Shown here: one piece after another, positions 19,789 through 29,052 of the stretch
How the letters are laid out: each line of letters opens with the position of its first letter
How positions within the stretch are numbered: position 1 is the first letter of the stretch
Assembly: GCA_030706685.1 (NCBI GenBank)
Contig: JAUZOA010000005.1
Span: forward strand, 1 to 64,000
Source of the DNA: Bacteroidota bacterium
GTDB taxonomy: Bacteria; Bacteroidota; Bacteroidia; Chitinophagales; Chitinophagaceae
Direction of reading: 5' to 3'
Length of the DNA: 64,000 bases
Translations under genes and position numbers: made by a program
The notes under the pieces: generated by a model
What the model was told of the DNA's origin: nothing
What the model saw: the letters and a program-made list of their open reading frames with translations, nothing else
Databases searched by the model: none

Positions 19789-21261
19789 CTATTTAAAAAC
19801 AATCTCAGAAGAATGATACTGGTAAGATGTTTTCTTATTACCCGGTTCCTTTATATCCATCGAAATAAATTGCGAATGATGTACATCATCCAGCACAATA
19901 GCTGTTCTATAATCTTTTTTCCCGCATCGCAAAGTAACGTTGCTCACCTCCACATCCTGTGCATGACGGATATAAATTCCCCAGGCAGGCAATTCATGAA
20001 ACATAGAAAATTCCGGGTAAGCTGCCGGCTTTTCGGGAATGCTGTCCAAAGCGTCCAGGGAAATTTTTGCAAACAGGGGATTGCCTCCGCCGGGATGTTT
20101 TAATTCAAAATTTTTCAGTGAAATATCCTTGATCATAGCTCCCGGCAATCCTGCAATGATCACTGCCGGTGAAATATTGCGTGGCATATCTTCGATAGGC
20201 CCTTCATATTCATACCCGGAATCCGGCTTGCTGGCGGCTATCTCCACCGATACATGCGATAGTCTTATATTTTCCAGTCTCCCTTTTTTGCCGCTGACAC
20301 GTTCGCCTATCCGCAGGAAAATAGCATTACCGGTATTTGAAACCTGTAGGCTGTCGGCTTCCACATTTTCAATAAATCCTCCATCCACCGCTTCCAGGGC
20401 AATAGCTGAACGATAGGTATTAAATACCTTATTGTTTATTACCCGGATATGGCGGAAGCCTCCCCGGGAAGCGGTTCCAAACTTAATAGCATTGGCGCTT
20501 GAACGAATTGTGCAATTCCTGACCAGGATATCCTGGCAAATACTTTTTGGGTCATGCGATTTCAGGCAAATACCATCGTCGGCCGCGTCAATATAAGAAT
20601 TGGTAATAGCCACACTATCGCAATCCACTATATCAAAACCATCGTTGTTCCAGAAAGCCCTGCTGTCTACCGCAACACTATCTACCCTGAGATTTTTACA
20701 TTGATCATACGTCTGCACCCATGCCGCTGCATTGTGTATGGTTATTCCTTTGATCAAAATAGCTGAGCAGGAACGAAAATAGATCAGCATGGGTCTTATT
20801 TCTACCTCGGGCCGGTCATTGCGGAAAGCATCTTTGATAAGTCCTTTATGAACCAGGTCGGCGACATTCCTGGCCACCTGCCTGCCTTGCCCGTCAATAA
20901 CGCCCTTGCCGGTAATAGCAATGTTTTGCTGATCCTGCGCCAGGATGAGCGCGGTAAACCCTTCCCGGTCGTAATCCAAAGGATTTAATACACCCAGTAG
21001 TACAGCGCCTTCTTCCAGGTGTAAGGTTACATTCGATTTTAGATGAATGGACCCGGTGAGAAACCTGCCTACATCAAACACTAATCTTCCGCCACCCTGC
21101 TCATGAATATAATCAATAGCAAATTGTATGGATCGTGTATTTAGTGTGACCCCATCGGAATAAATATTGAATAAAGAAGCAGGATAATCCTTTGCCGAGC
21201 TCTGAGAAAATTGAAAACAGAATATCGTAATCATCCAATATTTCTTTATTACGGCAGGCAT
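19789..21261 (-). CDS. GH28 polygalacturonase-like glycoside hydrolase
   Basis: A 490-residue secreted right-handed beta-helix. A short N-terminal signal (about residues 10-24) is followed by the pectin-enzyme entry motif (FNIYSDGVTLNTRSIQFAID). GH28 signatures are NNDGFDI and DAADDGICLKS, which carry the catalytic aspartates, followed by SSANAIKFGTASRGGF. The canonical GHG motif is not evident. It likely hydrolyses galacturonan or rhamnogalacturonan backbone linkages, complementing the arabinan side-chain enzymes. It converges with the response-regulator gene (48 bp between ends) and lies 101 bp downstream of the GH106 gene on the same strand. Confidence 0.87.
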   Translation of the reverse strand: MPAVIKKYWMITIFCFQFSQSSAKDYPASLFNIYSDGVTLNTRSIQFAIDYIHEQGGGRLVFDVGRFLTGSIHLKSNVTLHLEEGAVLLGVLNPLDYDREGFTALILAQDQQNIAITGKGVIDGQGRQVARNVADLVHKGLIKDAFRNDRPEVEIRPMLIYFRSCSAILIKGITIHNAAAWVQTYDQCKNLRVDSVAVDSRAFWNNDGFDIVDCDSVAITNSYIDAADDGICLKSHDPKSICQDILVRNCTIRSSANAIKFGTASRGGFRHIRVINNKVFNTYRSAIALEAVDGGFIENVEADSLQVSNTGNAIFLRIGERVSGKKGRLENIRLSHVSVEIAASKPDSGYEYEGPIEDMPRNISPAVIIAGLPGAMIKDISLKNFELKHPGGGNPLFAKISLDALDSIPEKPAAYPEFSMFHELPAWGIYIRHAQDVEVSNVTLRCGKKDYRTAIVLDDVHHSQFISMDIKEPGNKKTSYQYHSSEIVFK

Positions 21262-21362
21262 ATTTCGATTTTAATAAAGTAAGTTAATTGAGATTTTAAA
21301 AAGTACAATTGGAAAGCGCCTGTACAAATCTCACATCCCCCAATTCCAAAATTTCCCGATGT

Positions 21363-24206
21363 TCAATAAATGACAACAGGCCCGAGCAAACTCATGGGTT
21401 GAATCGGCTGAATCGTTCTTCCTTCATTCGTCCAATACTGGGCGACCTTATTATCAGTCAAACTTTTTAAATAGTTGCCCATCGTTGTTACTACTTTAAT
21501 TTCAATATTGTTATTCCCTTTTTTTATAAATTTTCCAATAGGATAGATCCGTCGTCCATACCAGCGGGTCCCTGCGTTATTTCCATTGATAAATAATTCT
21601 GAAACGCCGGATGTCTTGCCAAGATCAATCCATTCAATTTTATTTTTACTGTTCACCTCAAAAATAGTCTTATAAATAATGGTTCCGCAGAAATTTGTCC
21701 ATCCGGGAATTTCTTTCAGGTCCTCCAATACATTCATCTTTTTTTGCAGGACGGTACCATCTATATGCTGCCCTGTTACAGACCATTGATTAGTTAATAC
21801 TACCCGGTCACTGCCGGCTTTACTTACTGGTTTGTAAGGGATGCCCTTTTTTTCTTTATCAAAAACGATCAATTTCAGATCAGCAGGCCCCATATCCAGC
21901 GTAATTGTACCGGCAGCACCCATTGTTAACCGGTATCGCTCTCCGCTCTCCGCATCCCATATCCAGCCCTGCTTCCCGGAAACTATCTCCTGCGACGGGG
22001 TGATCGTTATTTCGTGAGATTCGTCCATGTTTGAATTGATGAACAAAAGCATTTCTGTATCCTTCACCTGGTAACGGGCCTGCGTTATAAATTTGTTCGG
22101 TGTATGAATGGTTACATAAGGATCGATGATAAATTGTTCCTGGGTATTTTTAAACCATTTGGTAAAATCCTCCGAAGGTTTTTCCTGTAACCAACAATTA
22201 GACGGGAAGATGTTTTTCATCTTATTGATCCATTCCTGTACTTCTTTATCCCTTCGTTCGTGATCCTTCCACCCGGGAGCTTTCACAGGCCAGGCATCAA
22301 TAAAAATTATTTTTCCCCCCGATACAGCCAGATCAAATAATTTCTTTGCCGTGGCGGGTTCCATACTTTCTACCCGGGTCAGGAACACGGTATGGTATTT
22401 TCTCAATCCATAATGCAGGTAACCATCTTTAATGACTGCATCCTGTATCACCTGTTCGGATATATAATCGCAGGCACACCCATTCTGGTGAATAGACTCC
22501 CATATCAAAGTTTGCCACGACGGATACATTACGGCAGGGAATGGATCATTTTGCGCGCCATAAATGCTCCATGTATCTGCGATTGCAGGCAACACGGCTA
22601 TATCCGCAAACATAGTTCCCTGCTGCAATACAGATGACAAGCGGGCTTTATAATCCGTAAAGCGCCGAAAATAAGGCCACCATGGATTTCTTTCATTAAT
22701 AAACGTTCCATAGATCACCCACCCGGGAAAAGAAGCATTGGGCGGTGAATAATTAAATCCATGAAAAATGGGATGCGTGACGCCTGAAATGATACTTTGG
22801 TCTCCCGCTATTTTCATAATTTCCATTGTTTCATTGAAGACCTTATGGATATTCGTCAACTCTTCACAGCTGATATGTTTTTTTCCTTTTAAATGGGCCG
22901 CCGAGGAAACATATTTATTCATCATGGTATAGGCTCTCCCCACGCTGTAATCTGTTTCACTCATTTCGGTTCCTAATCCCCGCCTGATCCATGTCTCACA
23001 TTCAGGAATATCAGCTTCAAAACTCCCTTCCAGCGGAAAATACCCTCTTCCATAAGCCTGCATACGGGATTGCACATTGTTTGCTTTGCACCAGTCAATA
23101 AAAGAACGGACGAATCTTTCCCTGATCAATTCTGTTTTCGTTAATTCAAAATCATAGCGGATACGCTGGATCATTTCTTTAAAACCAGTACCCATTTCGG
23201 CCCCATGATCATACACCCATGTGTTACCCATAGCTCCTGTCTTGTATAATAAAAAAGGTAACCAGGGCGCCAGTTCATATCCTCTTCTGTTTTGAAACTC
23301 CGTTGACATATCCATGCACCAATTTGCTCCTTCCAACTCCAGGCTGTCGGAAAATAAGGAACGGATATACGATGACAGGGGCCCGATTTTTTCCTGTATG
23401 GTATCGGACATACGCGCGAGGTATTTTTTAACGGCTGCCTCATTATAATGATTGAGCACCGGACCGGTTGCTCCCGGCGCTCCCTGGATAACTTCCATAA
23501 AGCCATGGATCTTTACCAAAGCATATAAAACATATTTTCCTTCCGGTATTTTACACCGTACAAATCCATTCGAAATCTGGTCAGAAAGATCTTTTACATT
23601 GTCCAGGTTGTTTATTACAGATGGGGCCAGTTGAATGGACTGCATTTCCATCTTCCGCCCTGCGAATGGAGAACTAATAGGCGGATCAGCTTCCTTGAAT
23701 AATTCAGATAACGATACTTCATAATCCAGTGGCCCTTCCAATTTTTTTGTTCCGATCACTACCACCTGTGAGCGTTCTTCTCCTTCGAGCCATTCTGCCC
23801 CAAAGGGCCAGCCTGATCCGACGATCAGGTCGCAGGTCATCCCAAGTGATTTTGCTTCTGCAAAAGTGAACTTCAACAGATCGATCCATTCATGGCTCAG
23901 CCATTGAAGAGAAGGTTTGCCTAAGTCATCTGTTTTTGCCGGAAATTTCACCGGGTTAATTTCTACTCCGCCAATACCAGCTTCCTTCAGTAAACGAAGT
24001 TCTCTTGCTAATTCTTCCCGTTCAATTTTATCGCCATTCCACCACCAGCGTACAAATGGCCGGCAGATGGCAGGCGGGTTTTTAAAAATTGAATACAGGT
24101 CTGTCTCCGCGGGATTATTGATATTCACAGAAGATGGCAATAGCTTTCTAACTGTATAGCCGGTAGTGATTAATGATGACTGTACAAGAAAAGTTCTTCT
24201 TTTCAA
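21363..24206 (-). CDS. GH106-like alpha-L-rhamnosidase
   Basis: A 947-residue protein whose start MKRRTFLVQSS resembles a twin-arginine export signal (RRxFL). The mature N-terminus has the GH106 signature: PFVRWWWNGDKIEREELARELRLL followed by GIGGVEINPV. A TIM-barrel catalytic core follows, and a C-terminal jelly-roll (SGVSELFINGNNAGTRWYGRRIYPIG) closes the protein. GH106 enzymes remove terminal alpha-L-rhamnose from rhamnogalacturonans. This agrees with the pectin theme of the neighbouring GH28 gene. Tat export would be unusual for a Bacteroidota PUL enzyme and is inferred from the motif only. Confidence 0.85.
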   Translation of the reverse strand: MKRRTFLVQSSLITTGYTVRKLLPSSVNINNPAETDLYSIFKNPPAICRPFVRWWWNGDKIEREELARELRLLKEAGIGGVEINPVKFPAKTDDLGKPSLQWLSHEWIDLLKFTFAEAKSLGMTCDLIVGSGWPFGAEWLEGEERSQVVVIGTKKLEGPLDYEVSLSELFKEADPPISSPFAGRKMEMQSIQLAPSVINNLDNVKDLSDQISNGFVRCKIPEGKYVLYALVKIHGFMEVIQGAPGATGPVLNHYNEAAVKKYLARMSDTIQEKIGPLSSYIRSLFSDSLELEGANWCMDMSTEFQNRRGYELAPWLPFLLYKTGAMGNTWVYDHGAEMGTGFKEMIQRIRYDFELTKTELIRERFVRSFIDWCKANNVQSRMQAYGRGYFPLEGSFEADIPECETWIRRGLGTEMSETDYSVGRAYTMMNKYVSSAAHLKGKKHISCEELTNIHKVFNETMEIMKIAGDQSIISGVTHPIFHGFNYSPPNASFPGWVIYGTFINERNPWWPYFRRFTDYKARLSSVLQQGTMFADIAVLPAIADTWSIYGAQNDPFPAVMYPSWQTLIWESIHQNGCACDYISEQVIQDAVIKDGYLHYGLRKYHTVFLTRVESMEPATAKKLFDLAVSGGKIIFIDAWPVKAPGWKDHERRDKEVQEWINKMKNIFPSNCWLQEKPSEDFTKWFKNTQEQFIIDPYVTIHTPNKFITQARYQVKDTEMLLFINSNMDESHEITITPSQEIVSGKQGWIWDAESGERYRLTMGAAGTITLDMGPADLKLIVFDKEKKGIPYKPVSKAGSDRVVLTNQWSVTGQHIDGTVLQKKMNVLEDLKEIPGWTNFCGTIIYKTIFEVNSKNKIEWIDLGKTSGVSELFINGNNAGTRWYGRRIYPIGKFIKKGNNNIEIKVVTTMGNYLKSLTDNKVAQYWTNEGRTIQPIQPMSLLGPVVIY

Positions 24207-24231
24207 AACGATTTATTTAATTAGTGTCGTG

Positions 24232-24347
24232 AACGTTTAAGAGTTTAACGTTTAAAGGTTTTAAGGGTTTAAAGGTTCTTATAGCTGGTTTCTGCATTTC
24301 TTTACGGTAAATTACTGTTTTGAAGAACCCTTAAACTCTTAAACGTT
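24232..24347. repeat. Inverted repeat with word-like tandem arms overlapping a stop codon
   Basis: AACGTTTAAGAGTTTAA (24232-24248) is the perfect reverse complement of 24331-24347. Between them lie degenerate tandem words of the GTTTAAAGGTTTAAGGG type, also partly complementary to AGAACCC just before the right arm. The right arm overlaps the stop codon of the isomerase gene (24346-24348). It may end transcription of the isomerase-PhyH unit. It resembles in style, not in sequence, the palindrome at 155-239. Confidence 0.8.
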
Positions 24348-25182
24348 AGCCGAAACAGTAACGTTTTTCCAATAAAGATTTCATCCAATAATTCAATCTC
24401 CATTGTTCTTCCATTGGCGAGCCTTCACGATTCGCAAAAACCATGTAAGGCGGGGGACCAAATTCCGGTGTAATGGTACAATCGGTCGTCCCTTCCTGCA
24501 ATCTTGTTTGAATCCATTTATCCCAAATCTTCAAATGCGCTTCAAGCGCTTCGGCATATTCCGGCGCGGAAGGTTCCCATACCTGGGGACCCTGGGCATG
24601 TCCCACCCTTGCATGAATATGTCGGGCCTGCTGTATGGCTTTTTCAACAGTAGCCTGCTGATCTTCCAGATAACTTTCTGAAACGCAAAACCAATGAGAA
24701 ACATCCAGGGTTAGTAAAAGATCAGGATGTCTTTCGAGAAAAGGGTGTACAACGTGTGCGGCATAAGCCCATTTATTGCGATGAGTTTCCTGGTAAATCG
24801 GAACATGGGTTTGCTGACTGACCTGCCGGCAACATAAAAGACACTCTTCAACCTGACCGGCGCTAAAATATTCTCTTCCGGTCTGCGCAGTGATAAACAG
24901 GGGGCCATAATCCCCATTACGCATGGCGCCCAGATCCAGTAGTTGATTTTTAAACGCCGATAAATAATCTGCAAAATTCGTATGCGGCTGCAATACAGTC
25001 ATTACAATACAAAACTGCAGTTCATGTTGTTGCAACAACCCGATTACCTTTTGATGATCTGTTTTTTCGCTGTAGGGAAACCACTCAATTCCCGCGTACC
25101 CGGCATCTTTGACATTTGCGAGAAAGGTTTCCCATGGGACAGTCTCAAACCCCCACCTGGGACAAAAGAATTTTATATTCAT
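24346..25182 (-). CDS. Sugar phosphate isomerase/epimerase (xylose-isomerase-like TIM barrel)
   Basis: A 278-residue cytoplasmic protein of the AP-endonuclease-2/xylose-isomerase-like superfamily. Features include the N-terminal strand IKFFCPRWGFETVPWETFLANV, GYAGIEWFPYS, a central metal-ligand region with YQETHRNKWAY, LTLDVSHWF, HARVGHAQGPQVW and the C-terminal TPEFGPPPY. These acidic and histidine residues fit a divalent-metal TIM barrel. It overlaps the PhyH gene by 4 bp (ATGA), so the two are co-translated. The substrate is unknown; pectin-derived sugars are a reasonable guess from context. No signal peptide is visible. Confidence 0.8.
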   Translation of the reverse strand: MNIKFFCPRWGFETVPWETFLANVKDAGYAGIEWFPYSEKTDHQKVIGLLQQHELQFCIVMTVLQPHTNFADYLSAFKNQLLDLGAMRNGDYGPLFITAQTGREYFSAGQVEECLLCCRQVSQQTHVPIYQETHRNKWAYAAHVVHPFLERHPDLLLTLDVSHWFCVSESYLEDQQATVEKAIQQARHIHARVGHAQGPQVWEPSAPEYAEALEAHLKIWDKWIQTRLQEGTTDCTITPEFGPPPYMVFANREGSPMEEQWRLNYWMKSLLEKRYCFG

Positions 25183-26012
25183 ACATTAGCCATCGTTGAT
25201 GTATGATAAATAAGCGGGTTTTGATCATTATTATTCAGTATATCTCCCGGTTTTAAATTGCGTAAATAGGCTTCGGGTAAAATATTCGGCTCTCCGTTAA
25301 ATACTGAGCCATCAGGCATATAAGAACAGGTCATCGCACGACGGAATCCACTGGTCATATTCGCATTAGCGCCATGTATAGTGAGCCCATTGTGAAAAGA
25401 ACAGCTTCCGGCCTTCATAGGCGCCGCTACCGGCATTGTATGGATGAACTGGGGGTAGACAGAAAAAAGACCGTCCATATTTCTGCCGATAGTTATTTTA
25501 TCAAAGCCTGTTTGCAGGTGAGACCCGGGGATAAAAAACAAACACCCATTTTCCAAAGTGGCATTATCCAGTGCAATCCATATTGAAATAGCTCGCCGGT
25601 CAGAAAATGACCAAAATGGAGTATCCAGGTGCCAGGCAGTAGGATTTGCCCAGGGACGTTTGATCAAAGCCTGGTCATGCCAGATCCTGATGCCATCTAC
25701 CCCGGCCAGTTGTGCGGCCATCTTACCGATCCGTTGATCCAGCATTAGTTTTTTTACCTGTTCATTGGTTTGCCAGAGGTTGAGCAACTGGTCAAATACT
25801 TTCCCGAAATAATCAGCGTCTTCATTGATACCATCGGCTTCCCCGGTTTTGATATCCTTACCCGGAATTTTTATCCCGCCTCTTTCCTTAACGGCCGTAG
25901 TAACCGCTTTGCGCCAATGTTCCAATTCATCGGGCGACAAAAAATCGTCAATAATAATGAACCCGTTTGTCTGATAGTATTGAATTTGTTCTTTGCTTAG
26001 CTGATGTTTCAT
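25179..26012 (-). CDS. Phytanoyl-CoA dioxygenase (PhyH) family Fe(II)/2-oxoglutarate oxygenase
   Basis: 277 residues from ATG 26012 (MKHQLSKEQIQYYQTNGF), chosen because this is where the family N-terminus begins; 25 further in-frame codons upstream look unrelated. The iron-binding facial triad is visible as WHLDTPFW (His and Asp) and a distal His in TIHGANANMT. A 2-oxoglutarate-binding Arg is likely in SGFRRAMTCSY. It probably hydroxylates or oxidatively cleaves a small molecule in the cytoplasm. It is translationally coupled to the TIM-barrel isomerase gene, so both likely serve one catabolic step at the edge of the pectin locus. Confidence 0.85.
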   Translation of the reverse strand: MKHQLSKEQIQYYQTNGFIIIDDFLSPDELEHWRKAVTTAVKERGGIKIPGKDIKTGEADGINEDADYFGKVFDQLLNLWQTNEQVKKLMLDQRIGKMAAQLAGVDGIRIWHDQALIKRPWANPTAWHLDTPFWSFSDRRAISIWIALDNATLENGCLFFIPGSHLQTGFDKITIGRNMDGLFSVYPQFIHTMPVAAPMKAGSCSFHNGLTIHGANANMTSGFRRAMTCSYMPDGSVFNGEPNILPEAYLRNLKPGDILNNNDQNPLIYHTSTMANV

Positions 26013-26349
26013 AATGACAAGTTTTTTAACATAAAAAAATGCTGGTACAACCGTCTCCGCCGGGTGAGTCCGGATGATCTGCATCAATTTGATCGCGGCA
26101 GGTATTCTAACGTTGAAGTTATATTTTTTTGCCGATTTATTTTCTTGACATTATTCCGGCCTGACAGTAAGCAGAAATACATATTTATTTCCCTTTACTA
26201 ATCACGACGTGAAATCTTTTTAGTGCTACCGTTTATAAAAAATATTTTTTGTATTCTTCTATTATTCTTAACATAGGTGTAAGGACGGGATCAATATTAA
26301 GTGCCGTCGGATTATTTTACCCAAAAGCGCACAAAACTAAATCACAGGT
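26013..26349. other. Divergent intergenic region, no gene seen
   Basis: 337 bp between the PhyH gene and the serine hydrolase gene. AT-rich stretches near 26120 and 26230-26280 may hold promoters. One isolated FNR-like 12-mer (TGATCTGCATCA, 26075-26086) has no partner at the spacing seen elsewhere in the window. No open frame is convincing. Confidence 0.6.
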
Positions 26350-27897
26350 ATGAAACTATTGTTCGCATTATTATTCTGCATTGTAACCCTTCCCTCCTTA
26401 TCACAAAAGGATATATCCATTTCTGACAAAAGGCTAAAAGATCTTGACAGCGCTTTTGCCCGGGTGTTGAAAGAATGGCATGCGGCAGGGTTTGCTGTTG
26501 CGGTAGTAGAAAAAAATAGAGTGATATATGCAAAAGGCTTCGGCTATCGTGATTATGAGAATAAAATACCCATCACTCCCATTACTTTATTTTCCATTGG
26601 TTCCTGCACCAAAGCCTTCACCAGCGCTTTACTGGGAATGTTGCGTGAAGAAGGAAAAATTGATTTTGATAAACCTGTTCGTTATTATTTGCCCGGGTTA
26701 AGATTTTATAATGATAATATGAATGTACGTATCACCCTGCGCGATATGATGTGCCATCGCACCGGTTTACCCCGGCATGATGCTGCCTGGTATTATTTTT
26801 ATACTTCATCGAGAGACACCCTGTTACAACGTATCCAATACCAGGAACCGACGGCTGACGTGCATGAAAAATGGCAATACAACAATTTCATGTTTATGGC
26901 GCAAGGCGCGGTGACAGAAAAGTTAACCGGCAAGAGCTGGGAGGAGAATATCCGTGAAAAAATTTTTCAGCCATTGGACATGCAACATTCGACCACTGAT
27001 TTCAATGAATGGATTCATAGTAAAGATGTAGCCATTGGCTATAACTTAAAACATGACAGCCTGGTTCACCGTGACAATTATCGTGAGTTTGCCGCCCTGA
27101 ATCCTGCCGGTGGTATCAATAGTTGTGTGAGCGATATGGCAAACTGGGTTATTACCTGGATCAATGGTGGCAGGTTTGGCGGTAAAACAATCATTCCGGC
27201 AAATTATATCACAGAGGCTATCAGCTCACAAATGGTAATCACAGGAGCACTTCCAACAAAAGCCAAACCTGATATTTTTCTTTCCAACTATGGATTGGGA
27301 TGGTTCCTCGGGGCCTATCGTTCTCATTACAGGGTAATGCATGACGGACTTATTAATGGCTTCACTTCCACTACTTGCTTTTTCCCTTCTGATAGTCTTG
27401 TTATTATTGTCCGTTGCAACCAGACAAGTTCTTCCGTGCCTGCCGTGGTGCGTAATTTAATTGCCGATAAATTACTCGGGTTGCCTTATTTTGATTGGCA
27501 GACAGATTTGAAAACGACCGCTGATAAAGCTTCTGCTGCCGCAAATGAAGCTAAAAAGAATACCGGCATTCACCGGGTGCTTAACACCCTGCCATCTCAT
27601 AAGCTACATGAATATGAAGGAATTTTTTCCAATAAGGGCTACGGGAACATGCAGGTTGAACTGGATCACGATTCCCTTTTTCTAAAAATGGGAAAAACCA
27701 CTATATGGTTAAAGCATTTTCATTATGATATATTTGAATCATTTGAGATAACCCCGGGGGAAGGAATTGATACCGGTGACGATGGAAAACCTCATTTCGA
27801 ATTCCAAACAGGCGATGACGGAAATATTGAAAGTGTCAGTGTACAATGGGAGCCTGCATTACCACCTATTATTTTCAGGAAGGTGAATTCAAAATAA
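26350..27897 (+). CDS. Beta-lactamase/PBP4*-like serine hydrolase with C-terminal domain
   Basis: A 515-residue exported protein with a signal peptide of about 19 residues (LPSLSQ). The serine beta-lactamase/class C-like fold shows the SxxK catalytic motif in SIGSCTKAFTSAL and a YxN motif in WQYNNFMF, with an HDGLINGF segment in the position of the third (KTG/HxG) box. About 100 C-terminal residues form a separate beta-rich domain (YEGIFSNKGYGNMQVEL), as in proteins with DUF3471. Such proteins are D-Ala-D-Ala or amino-acid amidases or esterases more often than true beta-lactamases. It stands alone on the plus strand; its role is not evident from neighbours. Confidence 0.88.
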   Translation: MKLLFALLFCIVTLPSLSQKDISISDKRLKDLDSAFARVLKEWHAAGFAVAVVEKNRVIYAKGFGYRDYENKIPITPITLFSIGSCTKAFTSALLGMLREEGKIDFDKPVRYYLPGLRFYNDNMNVRITLRDMMCHRTGLPRHDAAWYYFYTSSRDTLLQRIQYQEPTADVHEKWQYNNFMFMAQGAVTEKLTGKSWEENIREKIFQPLDMQHSTTDFNEWIHSKDVAIGYNLKHDSLVHRDNYREFAALNPAGGINSCVSDMANWVITWINGGRFGGKTIIPANYITEAISSQMVITGALPTKAKPDIFLSNYGLGWFLGAYRSHYRVMHDGLINGFTSTTCFFPSDSLVIIVRCNQTSSSVPAVVRNLIADKLLGLPYFDWQTDLKTTADKASAAANEAKKNTGIHRVLNTLPSHKLHEYEGIFSNKGYGNMQVELDHDSLFLKMGKTTIWLKHFHYDIFESFEITPGEGIDTGDDGKPHFEFQTGDDGNIESVSVQWEPALPPIIFRKVNSK

Positions 27898-28005
27898 CAG
27901 GTATGGAACGAATACCAGGTTTGATATCCTTAAATGGCCAGGTGCGTTTTATTTTACGAACTTTACATTTTATATGTTTCCCTAACCATTGCATGAAAAA
28001 AAAGA

Positions 28006-28326
28006 ATGTCTATGGCAACTAAATCCTCCGGGAAAAAAGCCGGGCCGAAACAAAAAAAGAAATGGTCTGCAAAAGTAAATGCGACCAGCAATGCACTGGA
28101 TCTTGATCATGGCATATTTAAGGAAAAGGATCCCGGGAAAATTGCTTTGTCACTGAAACGTTCTGCTGTAAAAAGTAAGCGCAAAAAAAGCAGTCCATTT
28201 CAATCAGCGATGTCCATGCTTAATTTCTATATAAACCGCGCAGGTAAAAATCTTCCCCAACCTGAAAAAGCGACTCTTGAAAAAGCAAAACAGGAATTAA
28301 GGATCTTATTCAAAAAAGAAAAATAA
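28006..28326 (+). CDS. DUF3175 domain protein
   Basis: A small (106-residue) very basic protein. A Lys-rich N-terminus precedes KWSAKVNATSNALDLDHGIF, then IALSLKRSAVKSKRKKSSPFQSAMSMLNFYINRAGKNL. This matches my memory of DUF3175, a short family of unknown function. The second ATG at 28012 (MATKSS) is an equally good start. Basic character suggests nucleic-acid contact; nothing further can be said. Confidence 0.8.
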   Translation: MSMATKSSGKKAGPKQKKKWSAKVNATSNALDLDHGIFKEKDPGKIALSLKRSAVKSKRKKSSPFQSAMSMLNFYINRAGKNLPQPEKATLEKAKQELRILFKKEK

Positions 28327-28353
28327 GCGGGTTATCCACTTATTAACTTTTAC

Positions 28354-28959
28354 TTAGAAGCATTGTGCCTGGGCATAATGCTCGTTGAATATGAAAGAAA
28401 TAATCAGCCCAAAACAAATGCTTTAATCGCGTTAATGTGTTTTCATGCTTCACGTTTTAACACCCGGCAAACCAACGAAGGCCTTTTTGTCCTGTATGAG
28501 CGGCAAGACCCATCATTATGGGACACCGCGCTGATAAACCAGCGCTGGCATTTTTTAAATCTTTCAGCACAGGGAGACAAGATAAGTTCCTATCACCGGA
28601 AGCAAGAATCGCTTCCCGGCATTGCATAAAGGAAGATACCCGGGAAAAATCGGAAGATATTCTGCAATTATACGACCTGCTTTTATTGGTTAATTATTCC
28701 CCAAGTGCCGCCCTTCACAGGGTTTTTGCATTATAGAAAGCAAGAACAGGCAAACAGGGGCAACAAGAGGCTTTGGCGGAAGCTGAAAAGCTAAGCTTAG
28801 AAAACAATCATTTCTATTTCATACTTATTGGCGAACTCTATAAAAATATTGACAATGGGAAAGCAAAAATTCAATTTCCAAATGGCTTATTCCTTAGCCA
28901 AAACGCAGACTGAGAAACAAATATTCCAGGAAAAAAATGACAGTATCGCTGCTGGGTAA
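28354..28959 (+). pseudogene. Decayed C-terminal half of an ECF sigma factor (SigI-like, DUF6596 type)
   Basis: Three reading frames together spell the C-terminal half of a Bacteroidota ECF sigma factor with a TPR-like tail. First frame, from 28354: MLVEYERNNQPKTNALIALM, CFHASRF and LSAQGDKISSYH. Second frame, from about 28620: SEDILQLYDLLLLVNYSPSA, ALHRVFAL, an in-frame TAG at 28734, then AEKLSLENNHFYFILIGELY. Third frame, from about 28890: AYSLAKTQTEKQIFQEK, ending at the stop 28957-28959. The sigma-2 and sigma-4 DNA-binding parts are missing. At least two frameshifts, one internal stop and a 5' truncation make it non-functional. The matching family text is recalled, not searched. Confidence 0.85.
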
Positions 28960-29052
28960 ATAAACCCGGGATTATCTGCTTTATATTGGCAACTCAGTGC
29001 TTTGCCGGGAAATAGCAGTGTATCAATTTCAATAAAAGATTATTAAGGTTCT

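Noticed and set aside
26075-26086. Lone FNR-like 12-mer TGATCTGCATCA
   Set aside because: No second site at 10 nt and no -7 element at the right distance; a few single matches are expected by chance.
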